Assembly (NCBI GenBank): GCA_028284225.1
Contig: JANQSD010000015.1
Location: 62,001-126,000 of the forward strand
Direction: 5' to 3'
Source of the DNA: Arenicellales bacterium
GTDB lineage: Bacteria; Pseudomonadota; Gammaproteobacteria; Arenicellales; JAHEKD01
DNA: 64,000 nucleotides
Shown here: piece after piece, positions 24,714 through 34,010 of the stretch
Layout: each line of letters begins with the position of its first letter
Position numbering within the stretch: position 1 is the stretch's first letter
Notes under the pieces: model-generated
The model's database searches: none
What the model was told of the DNA's origin: nothing
Seen by the model: only the letters and a program-made list of their open reading frames with translations
Program-made: the position numbers and the translations under genes

Positions 24714-26630
24714 CTAGGCTAATGAATTCGTATAGTCCTGTAATGAATCAATAGTTTCACCTTCGAAGTATAGCCTATACCAGATTTCCAGGTTTAGCAG
24801 GCACCAGATGCGGTAATTATGGTCAACTTTGCCGGCGATGTGTTCTTCCAGAATATCGCTAATATATTGAGGATTGAAGATGCCCAGTTCAACAAAACGT
24901 GATTGGGCGAACAGGTTGCGCAAGAAATCCTTTAGATCTGTTCTGAACCAGATGCCGAGTGGGAAACGGAAGCCTTGTTTTTCCAGATTAACCACGTCAT
25001 CAGGCAAGTAACGCGATGCAACACGGCGTAACATGTGTTTTAAGTTTTTGCCTTTGAGTTTCATATCAGCCGGGATGTTGGCGGCAAACTCGACGACTTT
25101 GTAATCAATTAACGGGGCTCTGGATTCCAGTGAATGGGCCATGGTCATGCGGTCTCCGATCATTAGCAAGTGATCGGGTATGCGGGTCATCAGATCGGTA
25201 TAGAGCATTTTATCGACCACATGGCTGGCGTTGTCGGCATTAAAGAATTTGAGAATTTTTTCGGCGGACGAATAGTCTTTAAAATTTTGCTTGGCTTGAT
25301 GAGTAAATAGTTTCTCTTTGGATTCATGAGTAAACCGCAACACACCTAAACTTTGCGCATAACGTTCGCCGCCGGTAAACAGGGACATTTCATTAACCCA
25401 GGCTGCTTTTTGCGCCATGCTTTTGTAGCCGAAGGTTTCTGGTATGCGGTCAGTAATGTTTTTGACCACATTCTGACGCAGCCATTTGGGCATCATGCAG
25501 TAATAATCAACCATGCGCTGGCCGTAATAGCGGTCATAACCGGCAAAGTTTTCATCACCGCCGTCGCCGCCTAACACCACCTTGACATGTTCGGCGGCTA
25601 CTTCTGAAACCAGGTAGACACCAAAACCAAACGGGTCGGCCGGTTCGTCCATGTGATAAATCATAGACGGAATAGCATGGATCAAATCCGGCTCAACTAT
25701 TTTCTCATGTGACTCCATGTTGTATTTATCGGCGACCATTTTGGCAAAGGGCAGTTCGTTGAATTCCTTTTCCTTGGTGCCGATAGAAAAGCGCGGAATC
25801 GGCTCGTCGACCAGGGTGGCCATCATTGACGCTACAGTACCTGAGTCAATGCCACCGCTTAAAAAGGCGCCGACTCGAACATCGCTGAGTAAATGGCTTT
25901 TGACCGTGTCACGCAGCAATTCTTCCAGTTGATCAACAATCTGATCTTCAGAACCGGGCAGTTTATTGTTGAACGAGACATCCCAGTATTGCTGGGCTCG
26001 AATTTGATTGTTTTCATAAACAAGGTAGTGTGCAGCAGGCAGCTTGTGAATGCCCTCAAACATACAATGCTGGTCCGGCATATAGCGCAGTGATAAGTAA
26101 TGCCACATGCCTTCGGTATCAATTTTAGGCGCGATGATTTTTGAGGCCAAGATTGCTTTGACCTCCGAGGCGAAAGCAAAAGCTCCATTTTGATGGCAGA
26201 AAAACACCGGGTTTTGCCCTAAATGATCACGCCCGATCATCAGTTTTTGCTTTGATTTGTCCCATAATGCGAAAGCGAACATGCCTTGCAAGTGCTTGAC
26301 GCAATCTTCACCGTATTCTTCATACAGATGAATAATGACTTCAATGTCGCAATGGGTTTTGAACTGATGGCCCCTGGCAATTAAATCCTTGCGAACGCCC
26401 GGTGAATTGTAAATCTCACCGTTACAAACCATATGAATTGAATCGTCCTCATTTGATATAGGTTGTTGGCCACCATTCGGGTCAACAATAGCTAAACGCC
26501 TGAATCCCAAAGAGATAAATTCATCGTGATAAAAACCTTCATCGTCCGGGCCGCGGTGAGCCTGGGTATCCGCCATGATCTTGATGGCTTGCTGCTTGTT
26601 AGAGCCGGTAATCCCGGCGATGCCGCACAT
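24714..26630 (-). CDS. asnB: Glutamine-hydrolysing asparagine synthetase-like amidotransferase
   Basis: 638-residue class II amidotransferase with an N-terminal Ntn glutaminase (catalytic Cys2 in MCGIAG, NEDDSIHMVCNGEIYN) and a C-terminal AsnB synthetase domain with PP-loop FLSGGIDSGTVASM. It hydrolyses Gln and uses ATP to amidate a carboxylate. Paralogues of this length in envelope-polysaccharide loci may amidate sugar acids or other acceptors rather than make asparagine. Its start touches the stop of the upstream epimerase gene (1-nt overlap), so the two are coupled. Confidence 0.85.
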   Translation of the reverse strand: MCGIAGITGSNKQQAIKIMADTQAHRGPDDEGFYHDEFISLGFRRLAIVDPNGGQQPISNEDDSIHMVCNGEIYNSPGVRKDLIARGHQFKTHCDIEVIIHLYEEYGEDCVKHLQGMFAFALWDKSKQKLMIGRDHLGQNPVFFCHQNGAFAFASEVKAILASKIIAPKIDTEGMWHYLSLRYMPDQHCMFEGIHKLPAAHYLVYENNQIRAQQYWDVSFNNKLPGSEDQIVDQLEELLRDTVKSHLLSDVRVGAFLSGGIDSGTVASMMATLVDEPIPRFSIGTKEKEFNELPFAKMVADKYNMESHEKIVEPDLIHAIPSMIYHMDEPADPFGFGVYLVSEVAAEHVKVVLGGDGGDENFAGYDRYYGQRMVDYYCMMPKWLRQNVVKNITDRIPETFGYKSMAQKAAWVNEMSLFTGGERYAQSLGVLRFTHESKEKLFTHQAKQNFKDYSSAEKILKFFNADNASHVVDKMLYTDLMTRIPDHLLMIGDRMTMAHSLESRAPLIDYKVVEFAANIPADMKLKGKNLKHMLRRVASRYLPDDVVNLEKQGFRFPLGIWFRTDLKDFLRNLFAQSRFVELGIFNPQYISDILEEHIAGKVDHNYRIWCLLNLEIWYRLYFEGETIDSLQDYTNSLA

Positions 26631-27697
26631 TAAATGAGTCCCTGTGATTTATACCAGTCGAGTGTTTTTTTGATGCCGGGTTCAGCTTCCATTTGCGGAT
26701 TATAGTTCAATAAGCGGCGAGCTTTGCTCAAATCGAACGAACGATTATGAGTGAAAAATCCGACCCGGCGCCTGAATATAGGCGGTTTAATGCCAAAAGG
26801 TTTGCAGATGATTTCACAGAGCAAACCGGCCAGCCAAACGGGCGCAACAGGGATTTTAATTTTGGATAGTTTGTAAGGGCCGGCTTTGGCAATGTATTGC
26901 GCCAACTGATTCAAGGTAATATGTGAACCGGAAGCGATATTGAATGATTGCAGATGCACGTCCGTGCGTGGTTTGACCGCGCCCAGGATTAGCGAATCGG
27001 TCTGGTCATCGACATAGCCAAGGTGAGCCAGCGTTTCGCCGGAACCGATCATGATGAACTTGCCGTTAGCTATTGCTTTGAAGATTTTCATCATGCGCAC
27101 ATCGCCAGGACCGTAAGCCATAGCGGGGCGGTTGACAGTAACAATCATGCCGTCATCAGGTAACGACTTGGCGTAATCCAGTACCGCCAGTTCACCATCC
27201 AGTTTGCTGCGGTGGTATTCGTCCATAGGATTGTAAGGCGAGTTTTCGGTGCAAGGTATTTCTTTAACATGGCCGTGTACGCCCACCGTGCTGCAATGGA
27301 CAAATCGTTCGACCCCGGCTTCATTAGCCTCTTTGATCAGTTTTAAGGTGCCGTCGACGTTGACCTTGAAATACATGGCCTCGCCTTGTTCGACTTCCTG
27401 GAACAGGGCAGCGATGTTAAAGACAATATCAACATCAGCAAGAATATCGCTCCAGCTTTGCGCACTGGCCAGATCAAGCACTTCAATGTTATAGCCCTGT
27501 TGACGCAACGTTTCGGCTTCTTGCGGATAAAGCACTGTGCCGGTGACATCCAGGCCGTATTCAACCAGTCGTTTGAATAAGGCACCACCGATGAAGCCGG
27601 CTGCGCCGGTGACCAGCAGCTTTTTACCGGCTAAATCAGCAAATTCTTGTGGTAGCTCTTTGTGTTCCAGAGGTTCTAACAGGGTCAGATTAACCAT
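26630..27697 (-). CDS. NAD-dependent sugar epimerase/dehydratase (extended SDR)
   Basis: 355-residue extended short-chain dehydrogenase. The NAD-binding motif is VTGAAGFIGGALFKRL (about 31–46), and the active-site Tyr/Lys lie in YHRSK (about 160–164). The C-terminal part (PVAPVWLAGLLCEIIC) has the hydrophobic segment seen in 3-beta-HSD/polysaccharide-locus SDRs. It probably alters a sugar or lipid intermediate of this locus. It overlaps asnB by 1 nt and abuts the methyltransferase start, indicating a tight operon. Confidence 0.8.
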   Translation of the reverse strand: MVNLTLLEPLEHKELPQEFADLAGKKLLVTGAAGFIGGALFKRLVEYGLDVTGTVLYPQEAETLRQQGYNIEVLDLASAQSWSDILADVDIVFNIAALFQEVEQGEAMYFKVNVDGTLKLIKEANEAGVERFVHCSTVGVHGHVKEIPCTENSPYNPMDEYHRSKLDGELAVLDYAKSLPDDGMIVTVNRPAMAYGPGDVRMMKIFKAIANGKFIMIGSGETLAHLGYVDDQTDSLILGAVKPRTDVHLQSFNIASGSHITLNQLAQYIAKAGPYKLSKIKIPVAPVWLAGLLCEIICKPFGIKPPIFRRRVGFFTHNRSFDLSKARRLLNYNPQMEAEPGIKKTLDWYKSQGLI

Positions 27698-28360
27698 TTA
27701 TTTTTCACCTTTAATCAAAGCAATACTGGTAAACAGCTTGCCCTTCCAAAAATATTTGACGATTGTACTCATGACTTCAGTTTGTTCAAATCCAATCTGC
27801 GTCAATAACTGTTTAATATCATCAGCAGCATAAAATTCGACCTGGTCCTTAATGAAATGACGATGTAAAAGCCCCCAAAATGACGTCAACAGCGAGTTTG
27901 ACTTTTCTCGCTCAAGGATCAGCAGCCTACCACCTGTGTCAAGTTGTGTGTACATCTGCTTGATTGCTTGCTCAGGATTTAAAAAATAGTGCAAAGTGTT
28001 AGCGCAAATAATAAGTTTGAAATTGAATTGTTCAAGCATACTGTTGGTTTGCTCTGTTAAGGACTCCCAGTTATCGTAGACAAAGTGAAATTGATCCGAA
28101 TCAGCAGTACGGTTTTTTGCCTGAGCAATCATTTGTTCAGCTGTATCGATGCCAACCAACCGGGAATTAGGATTGTTATCAGCCAAAAGCCGCAGTTGAT
28201 AGCCTGTAGCACAGCCAATATCCAGGATATCGCCACTTTCAAGCGGTGGGCAGTGGGCCGCGACTTCCTGCGCATGGGCTTTATACCAGGCAGAGAGGCG
28301 GTTCGACTCATACTGCGTTGCTTTTTGGTTAAACTCCTGTTCGACGATGTTATTTTGCAT
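27698..28360 (-). CDS. Class I SAM-dependent methyltransferase
   Basis: 220 residues with motif I DILDIGCATGYQLRLL (about 45–60), an acidic residue binding the ribose (VGIDTA) and a later ICANTLHYF, matching UbiE-like small-molecule methyltransferases. The substrate is unknown; a sugar or lipid from the locus is likely. It is directly adjacent (0 nt) to the epimerase and 14 nt after the small companion gene of the GMC oxidoreductase. Confidence 0.8.
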   Translation of the reverse strand: MQNNIVEQEFNQKATQYESNRLSAWYKAHAQEVAAHCPPLESGDILDIGCATGYQLRLLADNNPNSRLVGIDTAEQMIAQAKNRTADSDQFHFVYDNWESLTEQTNSMLEQFNFKLIICANTLHYFLNPEQAIKQMYTQLDTGGRLLILEREKSNSLLTSFWGLLHRHFIKDQVEFYAADDIKQLLTQIGFEQTEVMSTIVKYFWKGKLFTSIALIKGEK

Positions 28361-28374
28361 GGTTTGAATAATGC

Positions 28375-28800
28375 CTAAGCATTAGAGGAAAGGAAATATA
28401 AAGCACATAATTCCGTTTCAGTTTGGGAGAGTAGCCATCCTTCAATGGTCACGACGCTATCATTGCTGAAATCATCATGTATTCGTCGCTTTAGTGATTC
28501 AGTCATGCTTGTTAGTTCCGTAGCCGATATAGTTTCAAGGCTTAAATCAACTTTTTGCAAAATCCTGTTGGCGAGTTGAATGGCGTCTAACAATTGTAAT
28601 TGTGGGTTGGTTTTTAAATATATTTGGCCCAGTTTAATAGCCATTTGATCGTGCCGCAGTAAACCGGTAAGTGTTTTAATCACCTCATCAGTGGTCGTTT
28701 TAGTGAAGAAATCGCAGGCGCTAAGTACAGAGCCGGACGAAAAAAGCACCAAAATCTTTTTAGATAATTGCCGCCGTGTCGTTGAGAAGTGGAATTTCAT
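28375..28800 (-). CDS. Small exported companion of the GMC oxidoreductase
   Basis: 141 residues. The N-terminus FSTTRRQLSKKILVLFSSGSVLSAC carries a twin-arginine-like RR and a lipobox-like SAC, pointing to Tat export or a lipoprotein. The rest is helical and ends with TIEGWLLSQTETELCALYFL, a pattern recognised in small proteins next to GMC-family dehydrogenases (compare gluconate 2-dehydrogenase subunit 3). Its start overlaps the GMC stop by 4 nt, so the two are translationally coupled. Role inferred: helping the flavoenzyme fold, export or transfer electrons. Confidence 0.55.
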   Translation of the reverse strand: MKFHFSTTRRQLSKKILVLFSSGSVLSACDFFTKTTTDEVIKTLTGLLRHDQMAIKLGQIYLKTNPQLQLLDAIQLANRILQKVDLSLETISATELTSMTESLKRRIHDDFSNDSVVTIEGWLLSQTETELCALYFLSSNA

Positions 28801-30296
28801 ACAAAGTTGGATTTTATATGATCTGATAACCGTAGTGCCAAAGCGACGATAGTAAAAGTCGGGTTAGCATAGCCGATGGTTGGGAACACCGAACTGCCGG
28901 CGATGTATAAATTATCCACACCAAAGACTTTGCAGTCGGCATCGACAACACCTAGTTGAGGAGTATCTGCCATACGGGTAGTGCCGCAGTGATGTTTACC
29001 GGCCTCCAGATTATTCGGCCAATGGTGTTGGTCTTTAAAAAGATCACTATAACCCCGCCCTAGACCTAGTCGGCCAAATTCAAGTGCTATCAGTTCCATG
29101 GCTCGGTATGCATTGTTTAAATCGGTGTTATCAATTAACCATTTGACGTTGACGCGCGGCTGATTAAATCGGTCAACATCTGTTTGAGATAAAGTGATTC
29201 TTGATTCAGGGTTAGGAGTGGGATCAAGCACCAGGTGTACCCCGATTGAATTGTTGCGGGCCGGTTTTAATGGGTTTTCACCTGCAAAGTCGTCTATATC
29301 TGAAAAAACACCACCAATAGGTAATTGATAACGGGGCCGGGTGCGGTACAGATGAGCTCTGAAGTTGGCCAGTTTTTCAGCTCTTAATAAGTTTTGTGCG
29401 ATAGTCATGACGGCAAATTGCTTACGACCTTCAAGCTGATGGATGCCGTGATATAAACGTAGATTAAGTCCGGGATGGGTGAATGATAGATCAAGTCCGG
29501 GCCTCAGCAGCAGGTGATCCATAAAGAATCTGCCGACTAAATCGTTTTGATTGCCCAGACCTTGAGGATAAACATTATTAGATAGCAACAACAGGCGTGG
29601 ATTTTCAATACCTCCGGTGGCTAAAATATATTTGTTAGCTTGAACGGTAAACGGCTGTCCGGTGAAGCTGGTCACACTTAAGTCTTTAATACCGGATAAA
29701 GAAGGATGTGCGTTTATCGTTAATACGTTTGCGTATAAATAGATATCGATATTGGCCGCATTTTCAAGTTCTTGCCGATAAACCTTGCCAAACCGGGTTG
29801 GGGGGCTTTGCCCATAAACCACGGACTGAAGCCGTTTATTATCAAGCTCAAGGGCCTTTAAATTAGTTGCTTTTTCAAATGCACCTAGATCGCCATAGTC
29901 TGGTTCACCTAATTCAAGTATCGTTTGTGCTTTGAAGTAATATTCATTCAGGTCTGATCGGTTGATCGGCCAACCACTATAAGGAACCCAGGGCTTTTTT
30001 TCGAAATCTATGGCTTCAAGCGGACGGCAATGGCCGGCCCAATGATTTGTAGTGCCGCCAAAAAAGCGCAGTCGATTGACATGCAAATCAAACGAATGGT
30101 GGCCAGTGTTTTTGCCCCGGTTCAGGTCTTGAATGTCCTGATTGAACTCAAAACCCCCGCTTTCCAACAGAATGACCTTTTTGCTGGTGCCGATAAATTC
30201 CCTGGCAATAGTAATGCCGGCCGCGCCTGCACCGATGATGCACAGATCAGCTTGTAATAATTGATTTTTTTCTAATTCCCTGGAATCAATAAACAT
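28797..30296 (-). CDS. GMC-family FAD oxidoreductase
   Basis: 499 residues with the N-terminal dinucleotide-binding motif DLCIIGAGAAGITIARE and a C-terminal GMC_oxred_C region (KHHCGTTRMADTPQLGVVDADCKVF, then NLYIAGSSVFPTIGYANPT) carrying the catalytic His. It oxidises an alcohol group using FAD. No signal peptide is seen; transport could occur with its Tat-bearing small partner. The substrate is presumably a sugar or polyol of the glycoconjugate. The promoter is likely in the 114 bp shared with the flippase-like gene. Confidence 0.85.
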   Translation of the reverse strand: MFIDSRELEKNQLLQADLCIIGAGAAGITIAREFIGTSKKVILLESGGFEFNQDIQDLNRGKNTGHHSFDLHVNRLRFFGGTTNHWAGHCRPLEAIDFEKKPWVPYSGWPINRSDLNEYYFKAQTILELGEPDYGDLGAFEKATNLKALELDNKRLQSVVYGQSPPTRFGKVYRQELENAANIDIYLYANVLTINAHPSLSGIKDLSVTSFTGQPFTVQANKYILATGGIENPRLLLLSNNVYPQGLGNQNDLVGRFFMDHLLLRPGLDLSFTHPGLNLRLYHGIHQLEGRKQFAVMTIAQNLLRAEKLANFRAHLYRTRPRYQLPIGGVFSDIDDFAGENPLKPARNNSIGVHLVLDPTPNPESRITLSQTDVDRFNQPRVNVKWLIDNTDLNNAYRAMELIALEFGRLGLGRGYSDLFKDQHHWPNNLEAGKHHCGTTRMADTPQLGVVDADCKVFGVDNLYIAGSSVFPTIGYANPTFTIVALALRLSDHIKSNFV

Positions 30297-30410
30297 CGGC
30301 TAAATTGCTGGCGACTAATCGTCAGACCAGTGTATTAGTTATGTGCGTATTTTAATTGAAGCCGTTAATAACTTCTATTAGTGTTATCTTTTAGTAAACC
30401 TTAACAACTG

Positions 30411-31403
30411 CTAAGCTTTTAATTCGAAAATACCGCCAATGAGTCCGTCCAAAAGCGCTTTTGCACGCATGATTAATGCAGTAATCAGGCCCAGCTCCGC
30501 ACTATAGCCCAGCAATTCGAACGATACAGTGTATGAGGCTTCCATTAAACCAAGTCCGCCGATAGAAACAGGCAGGTTCATGATAAGCATAATTACCGGA
30601 ACGGCGATAATCATGTGTATAAGTGAAACATTCTGCTCAAATGCCAATGCGCTGACCCAGACACTGGCGACAGCCAATATGTAAAATATCACCGAGTATC
30701 CAAATAATCGCAGTAAAAAACCTTTATCTTTGCCAACTGTGCGTATGGAATTTTGGAATTCTTCAAATTTTTCGGCGATTTTATCAAGCAGGGATATGTT
30801 CGTTTTGTTTGCAATAGACTTGAGTAGTTGAACAAACCGATTGTCAGTGGCTGACCAGCCCAGAACAAGGGTGACGATTAAGACGAATGCGAAACTCAGT
30901 GCAAACAGCTTGGTGTCGGCCTTAGCCATAAAGGCGAAGGAAACGGCGGCCAGAATCAGTAATACCAGCATTCCCGCGAAGCGCTCAACGAAGACCGATG
31001 CGGCGGCTTTTTCAATGCTATTGTTAAGCTTACCCAGGCGGTAGATGCGGATGACATCTCCACCCATGCTGGTTGGCAGAATCAGGTTATAAAGTCTGCT
31101 GACATATAAATATTTTAGTAATAGCCAGAAGCTGCCCACCAGTTTTTTGGCGACAACGACTATATGCCATTTACGAATGCTGATTAAGTTTTGCACCACT
31201 GTCACGAACAGCGATAACCAGATGTAAGTCCAGTTGACATCGACAAGCAGGCTCTTGAATTGCTCCCGGCCCTGGGCGGAGAAAATGCCGGCTGAATAAC
31301 AAACGTAGATGATCAACAAGATGGTAATAACGATCTGGATCGGTCGTTTGAAATTAATCGTGGCCATTAATGCACTGTGCTGGAATCTGTGGCGATTATA
31401 CAC
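30411..31403 (-). CDS. LPG-synthase-type (UPF0104) membrane protein
   Basis: 330 residues with about eight membrane helices (for example INFKRPIQIVITILLIIYVCY, then IWLSLFVTVVQNLISIRKWH). The signature SMGGDVIRIYRLGKLNNSIEKAAASVFVERFAGM matches the lysyl-phosphatidylglycerol synthase transmembrane (flippase-type) family. Such proteins move or present lipids or glycolipids in the inner membrane, without the cytosolic catalytic domain. It heads the minus-strand arm of the glycoconjugate locus and is divergent from the YfhO-like gene. Confidence 0.82.
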   Translation of the reverse strand: MYNRHRFQHSALMATINFKRPIQIVITILLIIYVCYSAGIFSAQGREQFKSLLVDVNWTYIWLSLFVTVVQNLISIRKWHIVVVAKKLVGSFWLLLKYLYVSRLYNLILPTSMGGDVIRIYRLGKLNNSIEKAAASVFVERFAGMLVLLILAAVSFAFMAKADTKLFALSFAFVLIVTLVLGWSATDNRFVQLLKSIANKTNISLLDKIAEKFEEFQNSIRTVGKDKGFLLRLFGYSVIFYILAVASVWVSALAFEQNVSLIHMIIAVPVIMLIMNLPVSIGGLGLMEASYTVSFELLGYSAELGLITALIMRAKALLDGLIGGIFELKA

Positions 31404-31556
31404 TTACCAGCGAAGCGATTTTAGAGAATGTCAACAGACCGCAGTATCGCTAAAATCACAGTCAAGATATAATTCCGGGCCATTATTCAGCATTAGGTTG
31501 TGATTGAAGGTCAAAATGCGGTTATTTCTTGCAGCGAGTAAATAAGGCGGGTTCGC
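31404..31556. promoter_or_regulatory. Divergent intergenic region of the glycoconjugate locus
   Basis: 153 bp separate the minus arm (flippase-like) and plus arm (YfhO-like). An inverted GATTTTAG/CTAAAATC pair (near 31419 and 31450) and a TATAAT at 31468–31473 suggest a shared regulatory region; no good -35 match precedes the latter. Support is limited. Confidence 0.35.
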
Positions 31557-34010
31557 GTGCAAATCAATAAAAGTCACTTTGTTGCAATTCTTTTCATTGT
31601 TCTGTGTTCAACAGGCTATCTTTTCGATGTGCTGTTTTTGAATAAGCATTTGAGCGCGTTTGATTTTATTTTGGAAAAACCGTCCTGGTCAGTTGAGCTG
31701 GGCAAGGTAAAAGCTGAAAATACCATGTTGTCGGATTCCCCAACCGCGCACTATCCATATAAAAAAGAGTTTTGGGACGCTACAAAACAAGGCTACAACC
31801 CACAATACCTGCCGCATATTTTTAGCGGCAAACCCACCTCTGGTCAGGGAGTAGGAATATTTTCGACCAGTTTATTTCAATTATTCATGGATATACCTAA
31901 TGCAATGGACTTCAGCACCTGGTTCCGGTTAATCCTGGCAGGTTTATTCATGTATTTATTTCTATTTCAGCTTGGAATAGGTTCTGCCGCCGCCAGCCTG
32001 GGGGCGGTTGCCTGGATGTTTAACATGCATCAAATTGCCTGGCTGATGTTTCCTCAGCACTTGGCTACACAATTGTGGCTGCCATTACTGCTCGGCATTA
32101 ATCTGCTGGCACTAAAACATCGATCCAGCATTGCGGTGATGTTGGCATTGATCCTGTCTGTGGTTTTTTTCTTTACCAGCGGTTATACCCAGATTGTTTT
32201 ATACACCTTCATATTTCTGGGGGCATTCAATACGTTTTATATTTTATTGGCAATGGATACCAAGCCGGCTTCCAAGCTGAAAAGCTGGATTTCAATTCAT
32301 GCGATTTACCTGATCGGGGGTGCAATTTTGCTGCCCGACGCGCTTTGGCAGGCCGAGGATATTGCTGATGGCCTGAGAGGTACTCAGGACTTTCGCTATA
32401 ACCGGTACCAGTTAGATATTTCATTTGCGGCTTTGATTCAACTGGCAAAAGATCTATGGCCTAATGCAATCGATGCTGTCCGGTTCTTACTACCGAATTA
32501 TGGTAGTGAATTGGGACACATTCCAGCCATAAAGAATTTCTTTAAAAGCAATGTGGTGGAATTTCAGGTTTATTTTGGATTGCTTTGCCTGTATTTGACG
32601 ATTTATGGGGTAATCAAATCCATTATAACCAGAGATAAGTTGTTAATTGTTTTGGTGATCATGCTGTTTTTGACCATAGCCTTGTTTAATGGCAATGTGA
32701 CAATTATCAGCTTATTAAACCTGATACCCTTTGCCGGTTCTGGCACCTATTCGCGCATTATTACACTGCTATTGATGTTGGCAATTCTCATTGCCGCATT
32801 TGGAGCCAGGTTTTTAATTGAAGATTTGCAGCTTAATCGATATGGCAGTCTGATCGTCAGTTTTATAGTCGTATTAGCTTGGGTCGCCATGGCAAAATTG
32901 ACCTATCCGGATGTACTGGCACTGCGTGAGTTTTTGCCCTGGATGATCTATCTTGGTCTATTTTGCCTGGTTGCTGTAATACTGGTCAGGTTAGGCCAGT
33001 CAAAGTGGGTCGTTCCGTTGCTGGTGGTGTTGACTACCGGTGAGTTGTTTTTGAGCGGGCATAAATTTAATACACGCTTAGAGGCGAGTGATCATTTTCC
33101 GGCCAACTCAATCATCAAACAGGTCCGTGCAACCGAAGGCGATTTTCGTACCGCCTTGTTAATGGATCATACCGGCTACCATCACAATATCTTGAGTTAT
33201 TATGACCTGTCTACATTAGGAGGCTATGAAACAACCGCACCGAATGACTATCTGTATTTTATGCGTGAAGCTTATAAGAACGTTCATGTGACATTAAACG
33301 GGATATTGTTTTTATTTGACGGCAAGCTTGAAATTTTGCGGTTGTTAAACACACGCTATGTCATTTCTAATCTGGATCTTAATAGTGATCTGATTGAGCC
33401 TGTTTATAGTAATGACACAGAAACACTGTATCAAATCAAGAATCATCTCGATCGGGTTTATTGTGCGTCGGACCAGCTTGTACAAACTGAAACATTGTTA
33501 ATACCTGACCAGTTGTCGCAAATTTCGGATAAGTTGGATCGTCCTGTGATTGTGCCGCAGGCCATGGTCGAGCAATCCTCATTGACGCAAAACTGCAGTA
33601 TTAGTGATCTAAAGGTTTATGTCAGTAAACTTGAGTTCACGGTTAATACAGATCAGCCGACGATCATTTTCATTCCAGTGAATTATCATAAATATTGGCG
33701 GGCTGAATTGAATGATTCGCCTACTCAAATTCACAAAGCTAATTATAGTTTTATGGCCTTGAAGGTCGATGCAGGGACGAGTTCAATTAAACTGGAATTT
33801 ATTAATAGTAAATTAACACTGAACGCTGTTTTATTACTGTTGCTTGGGCTGGTTACGCTGTTGTTTGCATTATTAAAAGTGCAGGTGCAATGGCAAAAGC
33901 TGGCGTTTGTGTTTTGTGCTTTGCTGTTGATCGGCAAGAGTTTAATGTCTATCCCCGGAATCATGAACACTAATATTCCTGAAAAACCTCCGCTTGAGCG
34001 TAATCAATGA
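31557..34010 (+). CDS. YfhO-like large polytopic membrane protein
   Basis: 817 residues. A long hydrophobic N-terminal half has about eleven helices with short loops (for example FRLILAGLFMYLFLFQLGIG, FFFTSGYTQIVLYTFIFLG, RIITLLLMLAILIAAFGARF), followed by a soluble periplasmic domain (about 520–770) and a final helix pair. The early loop DSPTAHYPYKKEFWDATKQG resembles YfhO and GT-C-type glycosyltransferases. It probably transfers a sugar from a lipid carrier. The start is GTG. It overlaps the following GT4 gene by 4 nt, so the pair is coupled. Confidence 0.75.
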   Translation: MQINKSHFVAILFIVLCSTGYLFDVLFLNKHLSAFDFILEKPSWSVELGKVKAENTMLSDSPTAHYPYKKEFWDATKQGYNPQYLPHIFSGKPTSGQGVGIFSTSLFQLFMDIPNAMDFSTWFRLILAGLFMYLFLFQLGIGSAAASLGAVAWMFNMHQIAWLMFPQHLATQLWLPLLLGINLLALKHRSSIAVMLALILSVVFFFTSGYTQIVLYTFIFLGAFNTFYILLAMDTKPASKLKSWISIHAIYLIGGAILLPDALWQAEDIADGLRGTQDFRYNRYQLDISFAALIQLAKDLWPNAIDAVRFLLPNYGSELGHIPAIKNFFKSNVVEFQVYFGLLCLYLTIYGVIKSIITRDKLLIVLVIMLFLTIALFNGNVTIISLLNLIPFAGSGTYSRIITLLLMLAILIAAFGARFLIEDLQLNRYGSLIVSFIVVLAWVAMAKLTYPDVLALREFLPWMIYLGLFCLVAVILVRLGQSKWVVPLLVVLTTGELFLSGHKFNTRLEASDHFPANSIIKQVRATEGDFRTALLMDHTGYHHNILSYYDLSTLGGYETTAPNDYLYFMREAYKNVHVTLNGILFLFDGKLEILRLLNTRYVISNLDLNSDLIEPVYSNDTETLYQIKNHLDRVYCASDQLVQTETLLIPDQLSQISDKLDRPVIVPQAMVEQSSLTQNCSISDLKVYVSKLEFTVNTDQPTIIFIPVNYHKYWRAELNDSPTQIHKANYSFMALKVDAGTSSIKLEFINSKLTLNAVLLLLLGLVTLLFALLKVQVQWQKLAFVFCALLLIGKSLMSIPGIMNTNIPEKPPLERNQ

